Assembly: GCF_003046475.1 (NCBI RefSeq)
Contig: NZ_PZZZ01000002.1
Coordinates: forward strand, 1-64,000
Source: Mycoplana dimorpha
GTDB lineage: Bacteria; Pseudomonadota; Alphaproteobacteria; Rhizobiales; Rhizobiaceae
Length of the DNA stretch: 64,000 nt
Direction of reading: 5' to 3'
Part shown: positions 26,903 to 35,654 of the stretch, in pieces
Position numbering within the stretch: position 1 is the first letter of the stretch
Layout of the letters: each line of letters opens with the position of its first letter
The notes under the pieces: generated by a model
What the model saw: only the letters and a program-made list of their open reading frames with translations
The model's database searches: none
Told to the model about the DNA's origin: nothing
Made by a program: the position numbers and the translations under genes

Positions 26903-27921
26903 GGACGCTCTACGGCATTCAGTATCTGCGCGCGGCGGCGGCGATTGCCGTCGTGCTGTTCCATGCCGCCGAGCGGACGGGTGGGCACTTTGGCATCGGC
27001 GCGGCCGGGGTCGACGTGTTCTTCGTCATCAGCGGCTTCGTCATGTGGCTGGTCAGCGAGCGCCGGCCGGTGACTCCGGGCCGCTTCCTCACCGATCGCA
27101 TCGTGCGCATCGTTCCGACCTATTGGCTCGCGACGGCCGTGATGGTGTTCGGCGCCTTTGCGGGCCTCTTCCCGAATCTCTCGCTTTCGATCGGCCATTT
27201 GCTCGGCTCTCTGCTGTTCATTCCCGTCGCCTCGCCGAGCAGCGGCGAGGTCTGGCCGGTGCTGGTGCAGGGCTGGACGCTGAACTACGAGATGTTTTTC
27301 TACGCCATTTTTGCTTTGGCCCTGCTGCTGCCGAAACGGAAGCGTTTGCCGGCGCTTGCCTTGACGTTTGCGAGCCTGGTGGCGGCAGGCATGGCGCTGC
27401 AGCCGGACGATCCGCTGCTTCGGACCTACACACGGCCGATCATCCTGGAATTCGTCGCCGGGATGGCGTTGGGGCGGTTCTGGACGGAAGGACGCGTTCC
27501 GCCGCCGCCAATCGGCGCGGCGCTCGTGATCCTCGCGATCGCCGGTTTCGCGGCGATCGAGTTCTTCCGGCTGCCGTTTGACGAGTGGAACTGTGGGCCG
27601 CTGGCCATCGCCCTCGTGCTTGGCGTCCTGAGCCTGGAAGCCAAGGCACGGCTGCGTCTTCTGCCGCCTCTGGCCTTTCTCGGCGACGCGTCCTATTCGA
27701 TCTACCTCTGGCACACCTTCGCGGTCTCCGTGGTCGCCAAGTTCGCGGCGCGGTTCGAGCTCGCAGCGCCTGCCGCCTTCGCACTGGCCTGCGTCCTCGG
27801 CATCCTTGCCGGCGTGGCCGCGTATGTGCTTGTCGAGCGGCCGTTGCTGACTGCGTCGCGCGGCCGACGAAACCGTGCAGCGGCCACCAGTGCCGCGCTC
27901 ACCGCCGAGGGTAGGAGCTGA
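26899..27921 (+). CDS. exoZ: Succinoglycan O-acetyltransferase ExoZ (acyltransferase 3 family)
   Basis: A 340-aa polytopic acyltransferase 3 family protein. Family start YGIQYLRAAAAIAVVLFHAAERTG with the catalytic His (VLFHA), then GVDVFFVISGFVMW, and WTLNYEMFFYAIFALAL later; about ten hydrophobic segments. It transfers acetyl to the repeat unit. ATG 26899 overlaps the exoQ stop by 4 nt. A larger open frame extends upstream across exoQ and is an artefact. Last gene of the cluster; exoB, next to it in Sinorhizobium, is missing here. Confidence 0.92.
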   Translation: MRTLYGIQYLRAAAAIAVVLFHAAERTGGHFGIGAAGVDVFFVISGFVMWLVSERRPVTPGRFLTDRIVRIVPTYWLATAVMVFGAFAGLFPNLSLSIGHLLGSLLFIPVASPSSGEVWPVLVQGWTLNYEMFFYAIFALALLLPKRKRLPALALTFASLVAAGMALQPDDPLLRTYTRPIILEFVAGMALGRFWTEGRVPPPPIGAALVILAIAGFAAIEFFRLPFDEWNCGPLAIALVLGVLSLEAKARLRLLPPLAFLGDASYSIYLWHTFAVSVVAKFAARFELAAPAAFALACVLGILAGVAAYVLVERPLLTASRGRRNRAAATSAALTAEGRS

Positions 27922-27952
27922 CGTGATCCGGCTTCCGGCAGCCGGATTACGT
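27921..27952. terminator. Bidirectional hairpin between exoZ and otnI
   Basis: Stem ACGTGATCCGGCT (27921-27933) pairs with AGCCGGATTACGT (27940-27952), 13 bp with one G-T pair, loop of 6 nt. It begins at the last base of the exoZ stop codon and sits between convergent exoZ and otnI. No U-tract follows, so either a weak or Rho-assisted terminator or a 3'-end stabiliser. Confidence 0.6.
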
Positions 27953-27990
27953 CCTGACTTACCTCCGGATTGATCGCGCGAAGTTGCCGG

Positions 27991-28821
27991 TCACCGCGTG
28001 CCGGCCTTGTCGCTCCCCGTTCCAGTGCCCGATGCGGACAGGCTGGGTACGCCCTGGCAAGCTGCCCTCCACCCGAGGCCGTCCACGGTGCCGCCTTGGG
28101 GCCGGTACTCGCACCCCACAAAGCCGGTGTAGCCGAGGGCGTCGATCTCGGCGCAGATCTGGGCATCGTCGAGTTCGCCGGTGCCCGGCTCGTTTCGCCC
28201 GGGGACGGCGGCGATCTGGATATGGCCGATATGCGCCATCATCGATCGCAACGCCATGATCACGTCGCCGTGCAGGATCTGGCGGTGGTAGATGTCGAAC
28301 TGCAGCCTGACGTGCGGCTGGTCGATCTCTGCGAGGAAAGCGAGGGCCCGGTCGAAATCGTTGAGGAAATAGCCGGGCATGTCGCGCCGGTTGATCGGCT
28401 CGATCACCAGCCCGACTCCGGCTTCGCCGGTCCGGTCAGCTGCGAAGCGGAGGGCATCGCGGTAGCTGCGGACGGCCGACGCATCGGATGCGTCGGCGAT
28501 GCCCGCCATCATGTGCAGCAGCGGCGTGCCGATCACCCCGGCGTACCGGATGCCAAGGTCGACTGCGGTGCGGAACTCCTTCGAACGGTGGGGCAGGGCG
28601 GCGAGGCCGCGGTCTCCCTTCGACCAGTCGCCCGGAGGCATGTTGAAAAGCGCCTGCTTCAGACCGGCCGCCTGCAGCCGCGCCGCGACAACCTCGGCCG
28701 GGTGATCGTAGGGAAACAGGTACTCGACCGCCTCGAAACCGGCATCCGCCGCGGCCTGGAATCTGTCCAGGAAGGCGTATTCGTTGAACATCATGGTGAG
28801 GTTGGCGGCAAAGCGCGGCAT
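27991..28821 (-). CDS. otnI: 2-oxo-tetronate isomerase OtnI (hydroxypyruvate isomerase-like)
   Basis: A 276-aa xylose-isomerase-like TIM-barrel protein. Start MPRFAANLTMMFNEYAFLDRF and the blocks VEYLFPYDHPAE, LFNMPPGDWSKGDRG, VIEPINRRDMPGYFLND (metal-binding Glu) and LQFDIYHRQILHGDV are those of the Hyi/OtnI family. In tetronate catabolism it converts 2-oxo-tetronate to 3-oxo-tetronate. Choice of OtnI over hydroxypyruvate isomerase rests on the neighbours ltnD, otnK, otnC and denD. ATG 28821 is 1 nt after the ltnD stop. Confidence 0.88.
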   Translation of the reverse strand: MPRFAANLTMMFNEYAFLDRFQAAADAGFEAVEYLFPYDHPAEVVAARLQAAGLKQALFNMPPGDWSKGDRGLAALPHRSKEFRTAVDLGIRYAGVIGTPLLHMMAGIADASDASAVRSYRDALRFAADRTGEAGVGLVIEPINRRDMPGYFLNDFDRALAFLAEIDQPHVRLQFDIYHRQILHGDVIMALRSMMAHIGHIQIAAVPGRNEPGTGELDDAQICAEIDALGYTGFVGCEYRPQGGTVDGLGWRAACQGVPSLSASGTGTGSDKAGTR

Positions 28822-28822
28822 G

Positions 28823-29773
28823 TCAGCTTTCCTGCCTGCCGCCGGGCAGGTCGATGCCGGCAATGTTTGCCAGCAGGCGGGCGACGGAGCTGTCGTCGTC
28901 GCGGCCCATGCCGGCGGCCTCGGTCATGACGAACAGCTGCAAGGCGGCGCTTGCGATCGGCAGCGGGAACTTCTGACGACGCCCGATATCGGAGACGATG
29001 CCGAGGTCCTTGGTGAAGATCGAGACGGCACTGTGCGGCGTGTAGTCGCCGGCCAGCACATGCGAAATGCGGTTTTCGAACATCCAGCTGTTGCCGGCCG
29101 ACTTGGTGATGACATCGAACACGCGCGAGATGTCGAGGTCCAGGCTCTTGGCGAAGGTGATCGCCTCGCAGGCAGCAGCGATGTGAACGCCGGCCAGAAG
29201 CTGGTTGACGATCTTGAAGGATGAGCCGACGCCGGGTTCCGCGCCGAGCTCGTAGACGGTGCCCGCCATTGCCTGCAGCGCCGGCCGGGCGGCTGCGAAG
29301 GCATCTTCCGATCCGGAGGCCATGAAGGTCAGCTCGCCGCGGTCGGCCTTGACCCAGCCGCCGCTGATCGGCCCGTCGAGATAGAGAAGCCCGCTTTTCT
29401 CGGCACGGCGGCCGAATTCCCGTGCCTCCGTCGGCGCCATGGTCGCGCAGGATATGATAACAGATCCCGGCGTCAGGGAGGCGATGATGCCATCAGGGCC
29501 AAAAAGGACGGACTCCGTCTGGGCGGCGTTGACGACGACGACCACGACGATGCGGGCGGGCTCGACCGCATCGGCCGGATTTCGGCAAGCGGTTCCTCCG
29601 GCCTCCGCCAGCGCGGAAAGCGCATCGGGGTCGACGTCGAATCCGCGCACCTGAAACCCGCCGCGCAGCAGCGATCGCGCCATCCCGAGCCCCATCGAGC
29701 CGAGGCCGATCACGGCGACGCTGGCGGCTTCTTGGTCGGGCTCAGTTGCCGCGTTCTCGCGATCCAGTATCAT
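28823..29773 (-). CDS. ltnD: L-threonate dehydrogenase LtnD (beta-hydroxyacid dehydrogenase family)
   Basis: A 316-aa NAD(P)-dependent enzyme of the 3-hydroxyisobutyrate dehydrogenase family. The Rossmann motif AVIGLGSMGLGMARSL is near residues 19-34, DGPISGGWVKA is the substrate loop, and KIVNQLLAGVH carries the catalytic Lys (K-x-x-N). Expected reaction: L-threonate to 2-oxo-tetronate. ATG 29773 has GGAG 8 nt upstream; the frame opens earlier without family sequence. Divergent from the LacI-type regulator, with two operator copies in between. Confidence 0.88.
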   Translation of the reverse strand: MILDRENAATEPDQEAASVAVIGLGSMGLGMARSLLRGGFQVRGFDVDPDALSALAEAGGTACRNPADAVEPARIVVVVVVNAAQTESVLFGPDGIIASLTPGSVIISCATMAPTEAREFGRRAEKSGLLYLDGPISGGWVKADRGELTFMASGSEDAFAAARPALQAMAGTVYELGAEPGVGSSFKIVNQLLAGVHIAAACEAITFAKSLDLDISRVFDVITKSAGNSWMFENRISHVLAGDYTPHSAVSIFTKDLGIVSDIGRRQKFPLPIASAALQLFVMTEAAGMGRDDDSSVARLLANIAGIDLPGGRQES

Positions 29774-29805
29774 CGACAGCACTCCGGAAAGATGTTGAGG
29801 CGAGT

Positions 29806-29821
29806 ATCTCAGCGCTAACAT
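29806..29821. promoter_or_regulatory. LacI-type operator O1 (ltnD side)
   Basis: ATCTCAGCGCTAACAT with the palindromic AGCGCT core typical of LacI/GalR-family operators. It lies 33 bp upstream of the ltnD start. It is the exact reverse complement of the site at 29862-29877. Confidence 0.8.
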
Positions 29822-29861
29822 CAATTTCAGAACACATCCCCTAGCCAAGATCAAGCGGTAT

Positions 29862-29877
29862 ATGTTAGCGCTGAGAT
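29862..29877. promoter_or_regulatory. LacI-type operator O2 (regulator side)
   Basis: ATGTTAGCGCTGAGAT, the exact reverse complement of the site at 29806-29821, with centres 56 bp apart. It ends 28 bp before the start of the LacI-family gene. The pair fits negative autoregulation and control of both divergent transcripts by one repressor. Confidence 0.8.
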
Positions 29878-29904
29878 CGGAACGACGTCCAGGGAGACGG
29901 GTGG

Positions 29905-30900
29905 ATGCAGACGGCGACGCTGGCGCATGTGGCGCGATTGGCCGCGGTGAGCGAGAACACCGTCTCGCGGGTTATCCGCAACAAGGGACCGATCGCGGAA
30001 GAGACCCGCAGGCGCGTCCTGGCGGCAATAGAGCAGCTCGGCTACCTCCCGAACCGGGCCGCGGGCGCGCTGGCGTCGTCCTCGTCGCTGATCATCGGCG
30101 TCCTTTTGCCGTCGCTGTCAAATATCGTGTTTCCCGAGGTCCTGCGTGGCATCCATGCCGGGCTGGCCGACACGCTGTACCAGCCGATGATCGGCGTCAC
30201 GGACTATGACCTCGACCAGGAGCAGCGGCTGCTGGCCTCCCTGCTGGCCTGGCAGCCGGCCGCGATCATCACGACCGGCTTCGAACATACCCAGGCGAGC
30301 CGGCGCATGCTGGCGAATGCGAGGGTCCGCGTCGCCGAACTGATGGACATCGACGCCAGGCCTATCGACGTCGCGGTCGGGCTATCCCATCGCAGCGCGG
30401 GCGTGGCGACCGCGCGGCACCTGGTGAGCCGGGGTTATCGTCGCATAGGCTATGTCGGGCACGACTGGACAGCCGACCGCCGCGCCGCCTTGCGCTACGA
30501 GGGCCTTTGCCAGGGATTGCAGGAGGCCGGCCTGTCGCTGGTCGCCGAACAGCGTTTCGATGGGCCGAGCTCGACGCTTGCCGGCCGCGATACGCTGGCG
30601 CGCCTCGTCGAGGGGGACGCCAGCGTCGACGCCGTCGCCTTTTCCAACGATGACATGGCGGTCGGCGGCTTCATGCACTGTCTGGCGGCCGGTATCGCGG
30701 TGCCGGGGAGGCTGGCGCTCTTCGGCTTCAACGGCCTCGAGATCGGCCAGGTTCTGCCGAAGCCGCTTGCGACGATCCGGTCCAACCGGTTCCTGATCGG
30801 CAGGGTCGCCGTCGAGAAGCTGCTCGAATCCGGCGAACGATCGGCCGAACCGCAGGTGATCGACACGGGCTTCGAAATCGTCGCGGGGGCAACCGCGTGA
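29905..30900 (+). CDS. LacI-family repressor of the tetronate genes
   Basis: A 331-aa LacI/GntR-type regulator. The N-terminal helix-turn-helix is ATLAHVARLAAVSENTVSRVIRNKG (residues 4-28), the hinge helix NRAAGALAS is near 52-60, and a periplasmic-binding-type effector domain runs from about 62 to 330 (IGVLLPSLSNIVFPEVL at its start, FSNDDMAVGGF near 248). It sits between divergent ltnD-otnI and co-directional otnK-otnC, and two matching operators lie upstream. Likely inducer: a tetronate or its oxo-form (inference). Confidence 0.9.
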   Translation: MQTATLAHVARLAAVSENTVSRVIRNKGPIAEETRRRVLAAIEQLGYLPNRAAGALASSSSLIIGVLLPSLSNIVFPEVLRGIHAGLADTLYQPMIGVTDYDLDQEQRLLASLLAWQPAAIITTGFEHTQASRRMLANARVRVAELMDIDARPIDVAVGLSHRSAGVATARHLVSRGYRRIGYVGHDWTADRRAALRYEGLCQGLQEAGLSLVAEQRFDGPSSTLAGRDTLARLVEGDASVDAVAFSNDDMAVGGFMHCLAAGIAVPGRLALFGFNGLEIGQVLPKPLATIRSNRFLIGRVAVEKLLESGERSAEPQVIDTGFEIVAGATA

Positions 30901-30922
30901 GTCTGAGCCAGGGGAGGAAAAC

Positions 30923-32185
30923 ATGCTTCTGGGCGCCATAGCCGACGACCTTACAGGCGCGACCGATCTCGCCCTGATGCTGTCGCGCGAAGGAATGCGA
31001 ACGGTGCTTGCGGTCGGCGTGCCGCCGGACGATTTCGAATACCAGGGCGCCGACGCCGTTGTGGTGGCCTTGAAGTCGCGCACCAGTCCGGCGGCGGAGG
31101 CAGTCACGCTTTCGCTTCGCGCACTCGCCTGCCTGACCGGGTCGGGGGCCCGGCAGGTCATGTTCAAATATTGCTCCACCTTCGATTCCACGCCCGAGGG
31201 CAATATCGGGCCTGTCGCCGAGGCCCTGCTGGAGGCGCTTAAGACGGATATCACGATCGTCTGCCCTGCCTTCCCGGCAAACGGTCGAACCGTCTATCAG
31301 GGGCACCTCTTCGTCGGCGACCAGCTGCTGTCGGAAAGTCCGATGAAGGACCACCCGCTGACGCCGATGACCGATTCCAGCCTTGTCCGGCTGATGCACG
31401 CGCAGACGCGCCTGCCCGTCGGCCTTGTCGACCGCAAGACGGTTGCAGGTGGTCCTGCCGCTGTTCGGGATGCCTTCGAACGAGCCCGCGGCCAAGGAAC
31501 GAAGCTGCTTGTCGTCGATGCGATCTCCGACGACGACCTGCGGGTGATCGGGGAGGCCGCGGCCGGACTGCGGCTCGTCACCGGCGGCTCGGGGATCGCA
31601 ATCGGGCTTCCGGAAAATTTCCGACGGGCCGGTCTGCTCGGCGTTAGCCGGATAACGAGCCGGTTCGCCGCGCCGCCCGGCCGGGCGGTTACACTGGCGG
31701 GGTCCTGCTCCAGGGCGACCCGAGACCAGATCGCGACGGCGCTGGCAGCCGGAACGCCGGCCTTCAGGGTCGATCCTGTCGCGATCGCCGAGACACGGCT
31801 GTCGCCGGGCCAGGTGGTTGAATGGGCAGTGGCTACGGAGGGAGTGCCGCTGATCTATTCCAGCGCCGAGCCGCAGGCAGTGCGGGATGCGCAGCAGCGG
31901 CTGGGGCGGGATCGCGCCGGCGAGATCGTCGAACACTTCCTGGCCGATGCCGCTGCAGGGCTTCTGGACCGCGGCTTCTCCCGCTTTCTCGTGGCGGGTG
32001 GGGAGACCTCCGGTGCGGTTGTCGGGGCACTCGGCGTACCGGCGCTTCTGATCGGTCCCGAGATCGATCCCGGCGTGCCCTGGACGCTCAGCCTCGGCAG
32101 CGAGCGCCCGCTTGCGCTGGCGCTTAAGTCGGGCAATTTCGGCGGCACTGGGTTTTTCTCGAAGGCCTGGGAGATGCTGTCATGA
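30923..32185 (+). CDS. otnK: 3-oxo-tetronate kinase OtnK (four-carbon acid sugar kinase, DUF1537)
   Basis: A 420-aa ATP-dependent kinase of the former DUF1537 family. The N-terminal domain begins LGAIADDLTGATDLALML (the D-D-L-T-G-A signature), with FKYCSTFDSTPEGNIGP near residues 75-91. The C-terminal nucleotide-binding domain includes TLAGSCSRATRDQI and VAGGETSGAVVGAL. Expected product: 3-oxo-tetronate 4-phosphate, the substrate of the next gene. GGAGG precedes ATG 30923. Stop overlaps otnC as ATGA. Confidence 0.92.
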   Translation: MLLGAIADDLTGATDLALMLSREGMRTVLAVGVPPDDFEYQGADAVVVALKSRTSPAAEAVTLSLRALACLTGSGARQVMFKYCSTFDSTPEGNIGPVAEALLEALKTDITIVCPAFPANGRTVYQGHLFVGDQLLSESPMKDHPLTPMTDSSLVRLMHAQTRLPVGLVDRKTVAGGPAAVRDAFERARGQGTKLLVVDAISDDDLRVIGEAAAGLRLVTGGSGIAIGLPENFRRAGLLGVSRITSRFAAPPGRAVTLAGSCSRATRDQIATALAAGTPAFRVDPVAIAETRLSPGQVVEWAVATEGVPLIYSSAEPQAVRDAQQRLGRDRAGEIVEHFLADAAAGLLDRGFSRFLVAGGETSGAVVGALGVPALLIGPEIDPGVPWTLSLGSERPLALALKSGNFGGTGFFSKAWEMLS

Positions 32186-32823
32186 CGGCGATCCTTTCGG
32201 AAGAGACCCGCATGCGCGACGAGATCGTGGAGGTTGGCCGGTCGCTGTTCGACCGGCTCTTCACCTTCGGCTCGACCGGCAATATCAGCGTCCGGCTCTC
32301 CAGCGGCGAGACGCTGATGACTCCGACCAATACCTCGCTCGGCCGGCTGGACCCCGGTCGCTTGTCGAAATTTTCCGCCGACGGCGTGCACATTGGCGGC
32401 GACAAGCCCACCAAGGAAGCCTTTCTCCACCAGTGCATGTATTGCCAGCGGCCGGAGGCCGGCGCCGTGGTCCACCTGCATTCGACCCATGCGGTGGCCG
32501 TCAGCATTCTGGACGGCCTCGATGAGACCGACCTGCTCCCGCCGCTCACGGCCTATTACGTCATGCGCGTCGGGCGCCTGCCGCTCGTTCCCTACTTTCC
32601 GCCAGGCGATGCCGCGCTGGCCGAAGCCGTGGCGGCGAAGGCCCGGGAAAGCCACGCGGTGCTGCTCGCCAACCACGGGCCCGTTGTGGCCGGCGCGACC
32701 CTGAGGGACGCCCAGTACGCCAGCGAGGAGCTGGAGGAGACCGCGAAGCTGTTTCTGCTGTTGCGCGGCGAGCGCATCCGGCCGCTGACCGGCGCGCAGC
32801 GTGACCTGTTGCGGGAAAGGTAA
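32182..32823 (+). CDS. otnC: 3-oxo-tetronate 4-phosphate decarboxylase OtnC (class II aldolase family)
   Basis: A 213-aa metal-dependent class II aldolase/adducin-family protein. FTFGSTGNISVRLSSGETLM (about 31-50), the VVHLHSTHAVAVS motif with the zinc-binding histidines (about 96-108) and LLANHGPVVAG with the third histidine (about 158-168) are all present. Expected reaction: decarboxylation of 3-oxo-tetronate 4-phosphate to dihydroxyacetone phosphate, feeding glycolysis. ATG overlaps the otnK stop by 4 nt, so the two are coupled. Confidence 0.92.
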   Translation: MTAILSEETRMRDEIVEVGRSLFDRLFTFGSTGNISVRLSSGETLMTPTNTSLGRLDPGRLSKFSADGVHIGGDKPTKEAFLHQCMYCQRPEAGAVVHLHSTHAVAVSILDGLDETDLLPPLTAYYVMRVGRLPLVPYFPPGDAALAEAVAAKARESHAVLLANHGPVVAGATLRDAQYASEELEETAKLFLLLRGERIRPLTGAQRDLLRER

Positions 32824-32942
32824 CCGCCTCGGAAATCCGGATTGCACGCGTGTCGGCCGATGCGCTGCACAATGCCTTTGCTGCACTGCCGCTACGATCT
32901 GCCGTTGACTAGTCATACTTTTGCCCGTTCTATGCAACTGAT

Positions 32943-32958
32943 CTGGTGGACCAACCAG
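32943..32958. promoter_or_regulatory. GntR/FadR-type operator upstream of the second regulator
   Basis: CTGGTGGACCAACCAG: inverted repeat CTGGT ... ACCAG with a 6-nt centre, 27 bp before the GntR-family start. TGGT/ACCA half-sites fit the TNGTNNNACNA-like pattern of the FadR subfamily. Inferred autoregulatory site. Confidence 0.5.
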
Positions 32959-32984
32959 TAGTCAGTTAACGGCGAAAGGGCAGA

Positions 32985-33758
32985 ATGAACGGGCGACCGA
33001 TCCTCACGCAGATGCCGGAAGTCGGGCACAGGCTCGACCGCCGCACCGCGCGCGACGTGATCGCGGAAAAGCTCATGGTGCTGATCGCCACCAACATGCT
33101 CCGCCCCGGCGACGAGCTTCCCGGCGAACGCGAACTCGCCCAGGTTCTCCATGTCAGCCGCGAGACCGTGCGCGGCGCGATCCAGACGCTTGCCGCACGC
33201 GGCATCGTCGAGGTTTCGCAGGGCAGCCGGACGCGCGTCGCCAATGTCGATCTCAGCGATGTCACCGTGACGATCGCAACCCCGAATGCCATCGACAGCT
33301 ACGATCTCGACAGCGTCCACGCCGCGCGGCTGCACATCGAGTTGAAGGTCGTCGGCGACGCGGCCGAGCGGATCGATGTTGCGACGCTGGAGAAGCTCGA
33401 CAGCCTTCTCGAGGCGCAAAAGCTCTGCGGCAGCGATCCGATGCGCTTTTTGATCTGCGACCGCGAATTCCACCTGGCGATCTACCGGGCCTGCGGCAAT
33501 ACCCTGCTCGCCGATTTCGTCACCGATCTCTACACCTACATGATGAATCACCGTCGCATCGCCATGTCGCGCCCCGGCGCGATCGAGGCGAGCTACGAGG
33601 ACCATGCCGGGATCGTCGCGGCCCTGCGGCGACACGACCGGACGGCGGTGGTCGATGCCTTCCGGCATCACCTGATGCGCATCTACGAGACGACGCGGGA
33701 GCTTTTGGGCGAAGCCGCGCCGGCGCACGAGCATACACGGGGAGATACGGCACGCTGA
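32985..33758 (+). CDS. GntR-family regulator, FadR/FCD type
   Basis: A 257-aa regulator. The winged helix (about residues 22-85) contains LRPGDELPGERELAQVLHVSRETVRGAIQTL, and an all-alpha FCD effector domain (about 105-240) has the metal-ligand pattern D..FH (CDREFHLAIYRACGN), later H in EDHAGIV and FRHHL. FCD proteins usually sense small carboxylic acids, which fits tetronates. It opens the denD-SDR-ABC block. AAAGGG lies just ahead of ATG 32985 and a palindromic operator lies upstream. Confidence 0.88.
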   Translation: MNGRPILTQMPEVGHRLDRRTARDVIAEKLMVLIATNMLRPGDELPGERELAQVLHVSRETVRGAIQTLAARGIVEVSQGSRTRVANVDLSDVTVTIATPNAIDSYDLDSVHAARLHIELKVVGDAAERIDVATLEKLDSLLEAQKLCGSDPMRFLICDREFHLAIYRACGNTLLADFVTDLYTYMMNHRRIAMSRPGAIEASYEDHAGIVAALRRHDRTAVVDAFRHHLMRIYETTRELLGEAAPAHEHTRGDTAR

Positions 33759-33799
33759 TCCGGTCGGACCGGACGGCACAACGGGGAGGTTGGCCGCGC

Positions 33800-34780
33800 A
33801 TGCATGTGATGGTGATAGGCGCTGCCGGAATGATCGGCCGCAAGCTGGTCCAGTCGCTGGCCGCCGACGGCACGGCGATCGGTGCCGAGATCGAGCGGCT
33901 GACGCTGGTCGACGTCGTCGCGCCGTCCGTGCCGCCCGCATTTCCGATGGCAGAGGCACTGGAAATCGATCTCTCCCAGCCGGGCTCGGCCGCGCCGCTT
34001 GTTGCCAGGCGTCCGGATATCATCTTCCACCTTGCCGCGGTCGTGTCCGGCGAGGCCGAAACCGATTTCGACAAGGGCTACCGCGTCAATCTCGACGGGA
34101 CGCGGGCACTGTTCGAGGCGATCCGCCAGGAGGGGGAGCGCGAGCCCTATCGGCCGCGGGTGCTCTTCGCCTCGTCGATCGCCGTGTTCGGCGAGCCGTT
34201 CCCCGAAAAAATCGGCGACGAGTTCTTCACGACGCCGCTGACGAGCTACGGCACGCAGAAGGCGATCTGCGAGCTGCTGCTGGCGGACTACACCCGCAGG
34301 AGGTTCTTCGACGGTGTCGGCATCCGCCTGCCGACGATCTGCATCCGCCCGGGCACGCCCAACAAGGCGGCGTCTGGCTTCTTCTCCAACATCCTGCGCG
34401 AGCCGCTTTCGGGGAAGGAAGCGGTGCTGCCGGTCGACGAGAGCGTGCGGCACTGGTTTGCAAGTCCACGCTCTGCGGTCGGCTTCTTCCTGCACGCCGC
34501 GCGCATAGACACGGCGGCGATCGGGCCGCGTCGCAACCTCACTATGCCCGGGCTTTCCGCCCTCGTCGGCGAGGAGATCGAGGCGCTGCGGCGCGTTGCC
34601 GGCGACAAGGCCGTGAAGCTGATCCGCCGCGAACCGGATCCGGCGATCCGGCGGATCGTCTCCGGTTGGGCGACTGATTTCGACGCGAGGCGGGCCCTTG
34701 CGCTCGGCTTTTCGGCGGAGAAAAGCTTCGACGAGATCATCCGCATTCACATCGACGACGAACTGGGAGGAAGCATCTGA
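33800..34780 (+). CDS. denD: D-erythronate dehydrogenase DenD (NAD-dependent epimerase/dehydratase family)
   Basis: A 326-aa extended-SDR protein. The Rossmann motif [12 protein letters not shown] is near residues 5-16; [31 protein letters not shown] and [15 protein letters not shown] (catalytic Tyr/Lys) follow; [14 protein letters not shown] is a family block of DenD. Expected reaction: D-erythronate to 2-oxo-tetronate, entering the same route as LtnD. The GGGGAGG box lies 11 nt ahead of ATG 33800; ATG 33809 is an alternative. Stop and next start overlap as TGATG. Confidence 0.88.
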   Translation: MHVMVIGAAGMIGRKLVQSLAADGTAIGAEIERLTLVDVVAPSVPPAFPMAEALEIDLSQPGSAAPLVARRPDIIFHLAAVVSGEAETDFDKGYRVNLDGTRALFEAIRQEGEREPYRPRVLFASSIAVFGEPFPEKIGDEFFTTPLTSYGTQKAICELLLADYTRRRFFDGVGIRLPTICIRPGTPNKAASGFFSNILREPLSGKEAVLPVDESVRHWFASPRSAVGFFLHAARIDTAAIGPRRNLTMPGLSALVGEEIEALRRVAGDKAVKLIRREPDPAIRRIVSGWATDFDARRALALGFSAEKSFDEIIRIHIDDELGGSI

Positions 34781-35556
34781 TGGCGCGCGCAGGGCAGACA
34801 GGCAAGGGCAGGATTGCGCTTGTCACCGGTGGCGGCACCGGGGTCGGGCGGGCGATCGCCGAAGCGCTCGCGGCCGAAGGCTACGCCGTCGTTATCACCG
34901 GCCGGCGGATGGAGGTGCTGGACGCCTCTGCCGCCGCCATCGCCGGCAATACAGGCGCCACCGTTAAGGCGGTGCCCTGCGACATCGGCGACCCGCTGCA
35001 GGTGTCGAGCCTGTTCGAGACGATCCGCACGCAGTTCGGCCGCCTCGATCTGCTCGTCAACAATGCCGGCAGCAATACGCCGGCGATCCCGATGGAGGAC
35101 CTGACCTTCGAGCAGTGGAACACGGTGGTAGCGGCCAATCTCACCGGCGCCTTCCTGTGCACGCAGCAGGCGCTGCGGCTGATGAAGGCGCAAGAGCCGC
35201 GCGGCGGACGCATCATCAACAATGGCTCGATCTCGGCGACCACGCCCCGCCCGCACTCCGCCCCCTATACAGCCACCAAGCACGCGATCACCGGGCTGAC
35301 GAAATCGACGGCACTCGACGGGCGGCCGTTCGACATCGCCTGCGGCCAGATCGACATCGGCAACGCGGCGACAGAGATGACCTCGAAGATGAGCTCCGGC
35401 GTGCTGCAGGCCAACGGCGAGATCGCCGCCGAGCCGACGATCGCAGTCGAGCACGTCGCCAACGCCGTCATCTACATGGCAAGCCTGCCGCTCGATGCAA
35501 ACGTGCTCACCATGACGGTGATGGCGACCAAGATGCCGCTGGTCGGCCGCGGCTAG
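34780..35556 (+). CDS. SDR-family NAD(P)-dependent oxidoreductase
   Basis: A 258-aa classical short-chain dehydrogenase. [14 protein letters not shown] (cofactor loop, about residues 17-30), VNNAGSN (about 94-100), [14 protein letters not shown] with the catalytic Ser, and [14 protein letters not shown] with the Tyr/Lys pair are intact. Substrate unknown. Coupled to denD (TGATG overlap) and followed by an ABC importer, it may oxidise a four-carbon polyol, aldose or lactone before the tetronate stage; this is inference from context. Confidence 0.88.
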   Translation: MARAGQTGKGRIALVTGGGTGVGRAIAEALAAEGYAVVITGRRMEVLDASAAAIAGNTGATVKAVPCDIGDPLQVSSLFETIRTQFGRLDLLVNNAGSNTPAIPMEDLTFEQWNTVVAANLTGAFLCTQQALRLMKAQEPRGGRIINNGSISATTPRPHSAPYTATKHAITGLTKSTALDGRPFDIACGQIDIGNAATEMTSKMSSGVLQANGEIAAEPTIAVEHVANAVIYMASLPLDANVLTMTVMATKMPLVGRG

Positions 35557-35654
35557 CGGCCGGTTTTGAATGATCTGGATTGCGGCAGAAGGCCAGGGAG
35601 GCCCGCCGCAGTTGCCGGGTCGATGCGAATGAAAAGGTTCTGGGAGGAACGCAT

